From the NCBI GenBank assembly GCA_030950375.1, contig JAUZRN010000009.1, forward strand, positions 1 to 64,000: a DNA stretch of 64,000 bases. The letters run 5' to 3'. The DNA comes from Rhodothermus sp. Its GTDB lineage: Bacteria > Bacteroidota > Rhodothermia > Rhodothermales > Rhodothermaceae. Under the pieces are notes generated by a model. That model was not told where the DNA came from. It did not search any database and saw nothing but the letters and a program-made list of their open reading frames with translations. Each line of letters starts with the position of its first letter. The stretch's first letter is position 1. Positions 15,753-24,490 of this stretch are shown one piece after another. The position numbers and the translations under genes were made by a program.

Positions 15753-16220
15753 TTACACGGGTTGGGGATGGACCGTGCGGAAAGGGCGTCGGAGTGTGGC
15801 CGCCAGGAGCAGACCGACCACAAGCCCAAACCACAAACCAGTAAGCACACGGCTGAGCAGAGTGTTCTGCCAGAGATGGACAAGTTGCAGCCCCCAGTCT
15901 AATGCTGGAGGCAACAGCCCGGCGATAAGTAGCCAGCGTGCCCTGCGATACAGCCAGGATGCATGCGTGCTGATGAAGGGCAGAAGCAGAGTCCCCAGGA
16001 AAAGTCCGGCATAGATGCCGTAGCACCGATGACATACGGCCAGCTGAACACCGTCGATCCAGAAAGACCGATCCGGCAGCTGATGGCATACCGGGGCAAA
16101 GGCTGCCATCAACCCCACCCGTATCGAGGACGGAACGAACGGTGGGAGTGAAACCATCAGCCAGAGCAAACCGGTGATGAAAGGGGCCAGCAGGCTGCCA
16201 CGAGCAGGTTGTAACGCCAT
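15753..16220 (-). CDS. DUF2085 family membrane protein
   Basis: 155 residues with four membrane segments and the DUF2085 signature: CHQLPDRSF, then GVQLAVCHRCYGIYAGLFLG. The paired CHQ and CHRC motifs could bind a metal or be redox active, which is inference. Members are widespread in Bacteroidota and have no assigned function. It is divergent from the groESL operon. Confidence 0.85.
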   Translation of the reverse strand: MALQPARGSLLAPFITGLLWLMVSLPPFVPSSIRVGLMAAFAPVCHQLPDRSFWIDGVQLAVCHRCYGIYAGLFLGTLLLPFISTHASWLYRRARWLLIAGLLPPALDWGLQLVHLWQNTLLSRVLTGLWFGLVVGLLLAATLRRPFRTVHPQPV

Positions 16221-16347
16221 GGTAATAAAATCCGTCTGTGGACATCCCTCTTTTTAAAGCTATACATTCTGCGCATTGGATGCCAGTTTGTTTTGACATT
16301 TCTTCACCCGATACAGGAACTCCACGGAGTGACGGACGGTTGAAGGC

Positions 16348-16374
16348 TTAGCACTCTCGAGGGGAGAGTGCTAA
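16348..16374 (+). promoter_or_regulatory. CIRCE operator of the groESL operon
   Basis: A perfect CIRCE inverted repeat: TTAGCACTC (16348-16356), nine-nucleotide spacer, GAGTGCTAA (16366-16374). CIRCE is the binding site of the HrcA repressor, so groESL here should be induced by heat through HrcA. It lies 73 nt before the groES start. Confidence 0.97.
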
Positions 16375-16447
16375 CATATCCTGAACGAATTTTCACAAAA
16401 AACGGGGTTGCATCATTCACCCACAAACCACAATGGAGGTGCGCGGT

Positions 16448-16750
16448 ATGGCAAAGGTTAAGATTAAGCCCCTGAGTGACCGGGTAGTGATCAAGCCGGA
16501 GCCACCGGAGGAGAAGACGGAAAGCGGTCTGTACATTCCGGACACGGCGAAGGAAAAACCGCAGCGGGGTACGGTCATCGCCGTTGGTCCTGGTCGGGTA
16601 GAGAATGGGACCAAGATTGAGATGAGCGTAAAGGAGGGGGACAAGGTGCTGTACGGTAAGTATGCGGGTACTGAAATTACGATCGACGGCGAGGAGTACC
16701 TCATTATGCGGGAGACGGACATCCTGGGTGTTATCGAAGAGGAGAAGTAA
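16448..16750 (+). CDS. groES: Co-chaperonin GroES
   Basis: 100 residues from the ATG at 16448, which has GGAGGTG five nt upstream; an in-frame ATG at 16433 lies before that site and is not used. The sequence carries [34 protein letters not shown] and [30 protein letters not shown], the mobile loop and barrel of the heptameric lid of GroEL. It is the first gene after the CIRCE operator. Confidence 0.98.
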   Translation: MAKVKIKPLSDRVVIKPEPPEEKTESGLYIPDTAKEKPQRGTVIAVGPGRVENGTKIEMSVKEGDKVLYGKYAGTEITIDGEEYLIMRETDILGVIEEEK

Positions 16751-16779
16751 GCGCTGCGATGTATTCGTGGCGCTTTTTT
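16749..16779 (+). terminator. Terminator-like hairpin between groES and groEL
   Basis: An 11-bp stem (16749-16759 with 16765-16775, two G-U pairs) with a TGTAT loop is followed by a run of T (six in total, 16774-16779). It starts at the groES stop codon. It could stop part of the transcripts and lower groEL relative to groES, or act as a processing or stabilising hairpin. Confidence 0.7.
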
Positions 16780-16784
16780 CGTGA

Positions 16785-18458
<1,674 letters not shown>

Positions 18459-18489
18459 GCGCGCCCTGACACACCCCCGCAACCCCGAA

Positions 18490-18520
18490 GCGGGGCTGCC
18501 ACTGGCAGCCCCGCTTTTTT
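18490..18520 (+). terminator. Intrinsic terminator of groESL
   Basis: A perfect 11-bp stem (18490-18500 with 18504-18514), ACT loop and six T residues lie 31 nt after the groEL stop. Confidence 0.95.
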
Positions 18521-18846
18521 ACAGGCAAAAGTTTTCGTCGCACCTCACCATAAGCCAACACCCTCTGGATTTTTCGCGTCAAAGCGGCTTAGTCCTTTCG
18601 CTCAAGATCGCCAAGTATCGCTCATAAGCAAAGACGCGGTTGCGGCGCTGGCCCGTGATCTCACGCACAATGTTTCATTTGCTGCGTTTTGTTTAGCGAT
18701 CGCTGAATAAGGTTAATTGAAAGGTGTTAATAACGCTTACCCGTCGTTGGTCCATGGCAACGCGAAACTCCCTGCCTTCAGGCATGGGAAAGGGACAGTC
18801 CTGAAAAGGCCAACTAACAGAAAAGGGCTTGACTTACAGGTTGCTA
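18521..18846. other. Gene-free 0.33 kb between groEL and dnaE, with one hairpin
   Basis: No coding sequence is supported. At 18770-18788 a hairpin (CCCTGCC, TTCA loop, GGCATGGG with one bulge) is preceded by CGCGAAACT. On the minus strand it is a weak terminator candidate for dnaE (hairpin then AGTTT). On the plus strand it resembles the subterminal hairpins at the right ends of IS200/IS605-type elements, though no transposase or tnpB-like gene is present. Neither reading is secure. Confidence 0.4.
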
Positions 18847-21800
18847 TTACGACGGGGTCGACGACGTCAGACGGCGGCTTTCCAGCCGCACAGCCTCCGG
18901 GCCGAATAGCTGCAACGTCTGTTGCATCAGCGCATCATCGAGGGCAATCAGGCAGCGTCGGCTCAACAGGCGCTGGCGGCCCCCCGGAAGATCGGGGCTG
19001 ACAAGATCGAAGTACAGTTTGCAACGCCCTGTATGTGCGCGGCAGAGGGCATGGAAGCGATCGAGCTGCTCAGGGTGCACCTGTTCCGGGTCGAGTTGCA
19101 CCACGAGCGCATCGACCAGCTCTTCCCGTACCTTCCACATAGGCCATAGCTCATCGACCAGCATTTTGACACTGCCCCCACGTACTTCAACCTGTCCTTC
19201 GGCCAGTACAACGGCATCGACCTCCAGATAAGGCATGATGCGCTCCAGCACCGAGGCAAAAATGACCAGTTCCCCCTGGCTGGTGAAGTCCTCAATGGTT
19301 GCAAAGGCGAGTGGCTTACCATTACGGCCTGTGCGTCGCTGCACTTCCGTAATGATGCCACAGATGCGATGGCGGGGCCGCGTTGGGCGAGGAGTGTATC
19401 CGTTGGCCGAGCCGTTGCCTTCGCTCGGATCCGTTGGCCGAGCGATGCCCGTCTCTTCAAGGGTACGCGACAATTCAGCCAGCGTAGCGGTGGCGAAGGC
19501 GTTGACTTCTGCGCGATAGGCTTCGAGGGGATGTCCGGTCACATAAAAACCGATCAGTTCGCGCTCTTCTTTCAGGCAGCGGGCACGAGACCAGGGTTGT
19601 ACAACCGGCAGGTTAGGTGGAGGAAGGGCGGTGCGCGTGTCGCTTCCGCCAAAGAGCGAAGCCTGGCCAGCCATCCGGTCGGCCTGCACTTTTTGTGCGT
19701 ACTGCACAGCCAGATCGATCGCCTCGACGAGCTGAGCCCGATGCCCTTCCAGTTCATCCAGGGCCCCGGAGCGCGCCAGGGCTTCAAGTACCTTCTTATT
19801 GACCGTCCGTAGGTCCAGATGACGTACCAGGTCAAAAATGGTGCGGAAGGGGCCGTGCTGCTCTCGAGCTTTGAGAATAGATTCGATAGCACCAAGGCCA
19901 ACCCCCTTGATGGCACCCAGACCAAAACGAATGCGACCCTCCTCGACCGTGAAATGTGCCTGACTTCGATTGATGGACGGCGGTAGCAACTCCAGCCCCA
20001 TGCGGCGGGCTTCCTCCAGTACTACGGCCAGCTTCTTCGTGTCGCCCATTTCGCTGGTCATTGCCGCCGCCATGAATTCGGCCGGGTAGTTGGCCTTCAG
20101 GTAGGCGGTTTGATAGGCCACGATGGAATAGGCCGCCGAGTGCGACTTGTTGAATCCATAGCCGGCGAACTTTTCCATCATGTCGAAAATTTCATCAGCC
20201 TTTTCGGTGGAAATGCCGTGCAGACGCGCTGCCCCTTCACGAAAGATTTCACGCTGTCGTTGCATTTCCTCCACCTTCTTTTTGCCCATGGCGCGCCGGA
20301 GCAGATCGGCCTGGCCGAGCGTATAGCCCGCGATGACACGCGCCATTTCCATGACCTGCTCCTGGTAGACCGGAATGCCGTAGGTGTTTTTCAGGACGGG
20401 TTCGAGCAGGGGATGCGGATATTCGATCGGTTCGAGACCATGCTTACGGGCAATGTAGTTAGGAATCAGATCCATAGGACCTGGCCGGTAGAGCGCGTTC
20501 ATGGCGATCAGGTCGTCGATCGTCGTGGGCTTGAGTTTGCGTAACCACTCCCGCATGCCCTCCGATTCAAACTGAAAGATGGCCACCGTCTCGCCCCGCT
20601 GGAACAGCGCAAACGTTTTGGGATCGTCGAGTGGAATTTCATCCAGATCGATCTCGATGCCATGGTTTTCTTTGATGAGTTGCAGCGCGTCGTTAAGGAT
20701 GGTCAGCGTCTTCAACCCCAGGAAGTCCATCTTGAGCAGCCCGAACTCCTCGATCCATCTGCCGTCGTACTGGGTGGTGACCGTATCATTATCTTTGCCT
20801 TTGGCTACAGCTACAGGCACGTAGTCGCTCACGCGTCCTGGTGCGATGATGACACCGGCGGCGTGCACGCCCGTGTGCCGGACCGATCCCTCGAGCACCT
20901 CGGCGTAGTGGAGCAGTTTGCGAATCTGCGGATCGTTGCTTTCTTTGAGCGCTCGGAGTTCGGGTACTTCTTCGTAGGCTGTAGCAAGGGTCACCTTGGG
21001 GCCCTCGGGGATGAGCTTGGCGATGCGGTCGGCCTCGGCCAGTGGGATGCCCAGCACGCGGGCAACGTCGCGAATGGCCATCTTGGCCCCCATGGTGCCG
21101 AAAGTAATGATCTGGCAAACATTCTCTCGGCCGTATTTCTGCACGACGTAGTCGATGACCTTGCCACGTCCCCGGTCATCGAAGTCGATGTCGATGTCAG
21201 GCATGGAGACGCGTTCGGGGTTCAAGAAGCGCTCGAAGAGCAGATCGTACTTGAGCGGGTCAATATTTGTGATGCCCAGGCAGTAAGCTACGGCACTTCC
21301 GGCGGCCGAGCCGCGCCCGGGACCGACGCGTACGCCGAGCCGACGGGCGGCCGTGGTGAAATCCTGCACAATCAGGAAGTAGCTGGCAAAGCCCATTTTT
21401 TTGATGATGGCCAGCTCATGTTCCAGACGCTCGGTCACGTCGTGTGGTAGCGGATCGCCGTAGCGGCGTCGGGCACCTTCGAAGACCAGATCCCGCAGAT
21501 AGGCGTCCATGTCGCCGTTGTATGCAGGCGGGATCGGATAGTGGGGCATCAGGAGTTGCCCGGTTGGCAGCCGGAAACGACATTTGTCAGCAACTTCTCC
21601 CGTCGTGGCCATCATCTCGTCAACCAGACGCGGTTCGAGGGTGGCCAGCAGCGTCTGGCGCATTTCGGCGGGGCTCTTCAGGTAAAACTGATCATTGTCG
21701 AAGCGCAGTCGGTTAGGGTCCGATAGATCCTTGCCGGTCTGCAAGCAGAGGAGTACGTCGTGCGGCTCGGCATCGGTACGATCAACGTAGTGGACATCAT

Positions 21801-22401
21801 TCGTGGCAATAACCTTGACGCCGTATTCTCGGGCCCATCGCAGTAGAGTGGCGTTGACTTTTCTCTGGTCGGGCAGGCCGTGATCCTGGATTTCGATGTA
21901 GTAGTCGTCGCCGAACAGCTCCAGATACCACTCAAAAATTCTCCGGGCGGCATCTTCACCTTTGTGCAGCAGGGTTTGAGGAATTTCCCCCTGGAGACAG
22001 CAGGTGGTGGCGATCAGACCTTCGTGGTATCGAGTCAGCAGTTCGTGGTCAATGCGGGGTTTGTAGTAGTAGCCTTCTAAGTAGGAAAGCGAGGACAGCT
22101 TGATCAGATTGTGGTAGCCGGTTTCGTTTTTAGCCAGCAGTACCTGATGGTAGCGGGTCCGGTCGGTGCGGTCATGGCGGCCGAAAGGGGTCAGGTAGAA
22201 CTCACAGCCGATAATGGGCTGGATGCCAATCTTTTCGGCGGTGCGATAGAACTCCGGTACACCGAACAGATTGCCATGGTCGGTAATCGCAACCGCCTCG
22301 ATTTCGTAGGCAGCCGCACGTTCCAGCAGGGTCTGAATGCGGGCGGCCCCGTCGAGTAGCGAATACTGGGTATGGCAGTGCAGATGGCTGAAACGACACA
22401 T
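18847..22401 (-). CDS. dnaE: DNA polymerase III alpha subunit DnaE
   Basis: 1184 residues from the ATG at 22401, chosen because CRFSHLHCHTQYSLLDGA is the conserved N-terminus of the PHP domain; a GTG 69 nt upstream is unlikely. The PHP domain continues with AITDHGNLFGVPEFY. The catalytic palm has MPDIDIDFDDRGR (near residue 400), followed by HTGVHAAGVIIAPG and GPMDLIPNYIARKHG. FAGYGFNKSHSAAYSIVAYQTAYLKANYP is the fingers/HhH approach. An OB-fold follows near RICGIITEVQRR. It is the replicative polymerase core. It diverges from the amino-acid-kinase-like gene. Confidence 0.97.
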   Translation of the reverse strand: MCRFSHLHCHTQYSLLDGAARIQTLLERAAAYEIEAVAITDHGNLFGVPEFYRTAEKIGIQPIIGCEFYLTPFGRHDRTDRTRYHQVLLAKNETGYHNLIKLSSLSYLEGYYYKPRIDHELLTRYHEGLIATTCCLQGEIPQTLLHKGEDAARRIFEWYLELFGDDYYIEIQDHGLPDQRKVNATLLRWAREYGVKVIATNDVHYVDRTDAEPHDVLLCLQTGKDLSDPNRLRFDNDQFYLKSPAEMRQTLLATLEPRLVDEMMATTGEVADKCRFRLPTGQLLMPHYPIPPAYNGDMDAYLRDLVFEGARRRYGDPLPHDVTERLEHELAIIKKMGFASYFLIVQDFTTAARRLGVRVGPGRGSAAGSAVAYCLGITNIDPLKYDLLFERFLNPERVSMPDIDIDFDDRGRGKVIDYVVQKYGRENVCQIITFGTMGAKMAIRDVARVLGIPLAEADRIAKLIPEGPKVTLATAYEEVPELRALKESNDPQIRKLLHYAEVLEGSVRHTGVHAAGVIIAPGRVSDYVPVAVAKGKDNDTVTTQYDGRWIEEFGLLKMDFLGLKTLTILNDALQLIKENHGIEIDLDEIPLDDPKTFALFQRGETVAIFQFESEGMREWLRKLKPTTIDDLIAMNALYRPGPMDLIPNYIARKHGLEPIEYPHPLLEPVLKNTYGIPVYQEQVMEMARVIAGYTLGQADLLRRAMGKKKVEEMQRQREIFREGAARLHGISTEKADEIFDMMEKFAGYGFNKSHSAAYSIVAYQTAYLKANYPAEFMAAAMTSEMGDTKKLAVVLEEARRMGLELLPPSINRSQAHFTVEEGRIRFGLGAIKGVGLGAIESILKAREQHGPFRTIFDLVRHLDLRTVNKKVLEALARSGALDELEGHRAQLVEAIDLAVQYAQKVQADRMAGQASLFGGSDTRTALPPPNLPVVQPWSRARCLKEERELIGFYVTGHPLEAYRAEVNAFATATLAELSRTLEETGIARPTDPSEGNGSANGYTPRPTRPRHRICGIITEVQRRTGRNGKPLAFATIEDFTSQGELVIFASVLERIMPYLEVDAVVLAEGQVEVRGGSVKMLVDELWPMWKVREELVDALVVQLDPEQVHPEQLDRFHALCRAHTGRCKLYFDLVSPDLPGGRQRLLSRRCLIALDDALMQQTLQLFGPEAVRLESRRLTSSTPS

Positions 22402-22553
22402 GGGAGACTCTGAGCACCGGGTTGGTAGATGATCAGGTACCAGCTTTTCGTAAAGAACAAAGCCCGGCACTGGAATTCAAGACGCGGGTCAAGAATCTTT
22501 CAGGCAGATGAGAACGTTTGGGAAAGCGCGGATCCATCTGAGCGAACGGTCTT

Positions 22554-23207
22554 ATGCCCATTGGCCTGCTGTATCTTGACGATCTACATCTGGCGGATCT
22601 ACTGCTGGTGCAGCGACTGGCACGCGTGTTGAAGCAACTGCCAGTGCCGTTGCTGCTGGTGCACGGCAGCGGAGGTCGGGCAGAACAGTTGTTGGAAGCT
22701 GAGGGCTACATTCCCGAGCGACAGCATGGTGTGCTGGTGGCCCGAAACGACCGAGAACGGGCCCTTATTGAGCGGGGGATCCGCGAGACCAATCAACGGC
22801 TGGTAGCTGGACTGAACGAATTGCTGATTCCAGCCGTGGGCATTCAGGGAAGCGACCGCGGCCTGTTGAAAAGATCGGGTAATGGCAGGCTCCAGGTAAG
22901 GCAGGTAGTATGGTTGGAGCAGTTACTCCGGCAGGGTGTCTGGCCTGTGCTCTCGACGCTGGTCGATTCCGGAGGTCCGCCGGTAGAAGCAGCTGCGGCC
23001 GAAATACTGATTGCCCTGGCACAGGCCTGGCCCCCCGGTACGATTCAGGTCCTGCTTCTCTGCAAGGCTCCGGGAGAAGTGGCTGCTCCGGAGGTAGCTG
23101 CTGCATGCCGCCATGCCGGCCTGAACCCGTGGACGGGACGGCTGGAGGACTTACCGAGCACGCTGCAAACGGATATTTTTACGTCTATCCGTGGATTTCC
23201 TGCTTGA
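22554..23207 (+). CDS. Degenerate amino-acid-kinase-fold protein, acetylglutamate kinase-like
   Basis: 217 residues. LPVPLLLVHGSGGRAEQLL resembles the N-terminal glycine loop of ArgB-type kinases, and ERALIERGIRETNQRLVAGLNELLIPAVGIQGSDRGLLK follows the kinase pattern of a helix with N-K/R-x-L-V-x-x-L-N, then AVG-x-x-G-x-D. The C-terminal half has PVLSTLVDSGG, then AAAAEILIALAQAW, but the usual nucleotide-binding lysine and DV.GV motifs are not evident, and the protein is shorter than ArgB (about 260-300). It is likely a divergent or regulatory relative rather than an active acetylglutamate kinase. No arginine genes are nearby. Confidence 0.55.
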   Translation: MPIGLLYLDDLHLADLLLVQRLARVLKQLPVPLLLVHGSGGRAEQLLEAEGYIPERQHGVLVARNDRERALIERGIRETNQRLVAGLNELLIPAVGIQGSDRGLLKRSGNGRLQVRQVVWLEQLLRQGVWPVLSTLVDSGGPPVEAAAAEILIALAQAWPPGTIQVLLLCKAPGEVAAPEVAAACRHAGLNPWTGRLEDLPSTLQTDIFTSIRGFPA

Positions 23208-23232
23208 CAGTCCCCATGCGGTGTGTTAAGTT
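23204..23232 (+). promoter_or_regulatory. Candidate promoter of the histone H1-like gene
   Basis: TTGACA (23204-23209) is followed after 17 nt by TAAGTT (23227-23232), a sigma-70-like pair; TAAGTTGA also partly fits the TAnnTTTG element. It overlaps the stop codon of the preceding gene and lies 78 nt before the H1-like ATG. Confidence 0.5.
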
Positions 23233-23309
23233 GATAAGCAAATAAAAGGGCACCCAGTTACTATCGGGTCCCCGGAATCCAAGGAACCAAACAAACAAGG
23301 AGGTTACCT

Positions 23310-23486
23310 ATGAACCGCTTCGAACAACTCCGTGATCTCGTCTTAGGCCTGGAGCAAGATTTCAAAAAGTTCTATGAAAAAGGCAACAAGGCTGCTGGTA
23401 CGCGCGTCCGTAAGGCCATGCAGGAACTGAAGAAGCTGGCTCAGGAGATTCGCGTAGAAATTCAGGAGAAAAAGAAGCAGATGTAA
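23310..23486 (+). CDS. Histone H1-like (Hc1-type) small basic protein
   Basis: 58 residues from the ATG at 23310, with a perfect AAGGAGGT ribosome-binding site five nt upstream. The sequence begins MNRFEQLRDLVLGLEQDFKK, continues FYEKGNKAAGTRVRKAMQEL, and ends in a KKK-rich tail; about 15 Lys/Arg against about 10 acidic residues. The GNKAAGTRVRK core is the hallmark of the short Hc1/H1-like proteins of Bacteroidota, thought to bind DNA. A promoter and a terminator bracket it, so it is a single-gene unit, and the strong ribosome-binding site suggests high expression. Confidence 0.88.
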   Translation: MNRFEQLRDLVLGLEQDFKKFYEKGNKAAGTRVRKAMQELKKLAQEIRVEIQEKKKQM

Positions 23487-23522
23487 CGCCCGGTTGGTGT
23501 CTTTGATTTTGGCGCTTCGTAA

Positions 23523-23553
23523 AAGGCTATGCGCTGTAAGCATAGCCTTTTTT
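23523..23553 (+). terminator. Terminator after the histone H1-like gene
   Basis: A perfect 10-bp stem (23523-23532 with 23540-23549), 7-nt loop and T run; the AAAA before the stem would let it work on the other strand too. Confidence 0.9.
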
Positions 23554-23565
23554 GTTTCTGAATAA

Positions 23566-24474
23566 ATGTATTCAAACTTTATGCTTAAGCTTTTTAAAAT
23601 CAATATCATAATTTTTATCCTGGTTGGAGGCATAAACGGAGGCGTGGGGAAGGTGCGGACGCAACCGGCCGATACGAGTCGGGTGGTCTGGAAAAAAAGT
23701 CTGAGTACGCGGTTGTCGGCCACGCAGGCTGCCTTCAGTAACTGGGCTGAGGGTGGATTAAACGCGCTGGCGCTTTCGGGTGCGGTTAATGGAACATTTG
23801 AGCGCATTTCGCCTGGCTGGCGTCAGCGTTATGATGTGCGGTTGACCCTGGGGGTTGTCAAGCAGGACACGCTGGAGGTACGTAAGGCGGAGGATCTGAT
23901 CCGGCTGACGGCTTCATGGCAATACCGGGGCGATGGCTTCTTCAGCCTGTTTAACCCGACCATGTCGGTCGATCTGCGTACGCAGTTCGCGCCGGGTTAC
24001 AACTACACCAAGAATCCCTTTGGGGATGGGCGCCAACCGCCGGTCAAGGTATCCGATCTGTTGGCACCGGCCATTTTTAACCAGGCGCTGGGGCTCACCT
24101 ATCAGCCGGATGACTGGTTTCGACAGCGGTTGGGGGTGGGCGCCAAGCAGACCATCGTAATGATTCAGCGGTTTCGTGTACTTTACGGACTGGCTTCCGA
24201 TCAGGCGGTGCGGTTTGAGGTGGGTATCGAATCGCGCACGGAGTTTGATCGGGAGCTGTTTGAAAACGTGCATCTGCGGTCGCGCCTGGGGCTTTTTGCG
24301 GCCTTCAACAAGCCAGACCTACCCGACATGCTCTGGGAGAATTTGCTGGAGATGCAGGTGAATAGCTGGTTGGGTACCAGCCTGGAAGTAGTGGCCCTTT
24401 ATGATCGGGATGTAAGTCAGGAGGTACAGCTCAAAGAAGTATTTTCGCTGGGAGTGACGATCAAGTTACTCTGA
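23566..24474 (+). CDS. DUF3078 family outer-membrane-type protein
   Basis: 302 residues with a hydrophobic N-terminal segment (KINIIIFILVGGINGGVG) acting as signal peptide. The mature part has the DUF3078 pattern: STRLSATQAAFSNWAEGGLNALALSG, WRQRYDVRLTLGVVKQD, repeated beta strands, and a C-terminal EVFSLGVTIKLL strand typical of outer-membrane barrels. The function of the family is unknown. No ribosome-binding site is seen; ATG 23566 or ATG 23581 may start it. It follows the terminator of the H1-like gene. Confidence 0.8.
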   Translation: MYSNFMLKLFKINIIIFILVGGINGGVGKVRTQPADTSRVVWKKSLSTRLSATQAAFSNWAEGGLNALALSGAVNGTFERISPGWRQRYDVRLTLGVVKQDTLEVRKAEDLIRLTASWQYRGDGFFSLFNPTMSVDLRTQFAPGYNYTKNPFGDGRQPPVKVSDLLAPAIFNQALGLTYQPDDWFRQRLGVGAKQTIVMIQRFRVLYGLASDQAVRFEVGIESRTEFDRELFENVHLRSRLGLFAAFNKPDLPDMLWENLLEMQVNSWLGTSLEVVALYDRDVSQEVQLKEVFSLGVTIKLL

Positions 24475-24490
24475 AGCGATGGCCACATAG

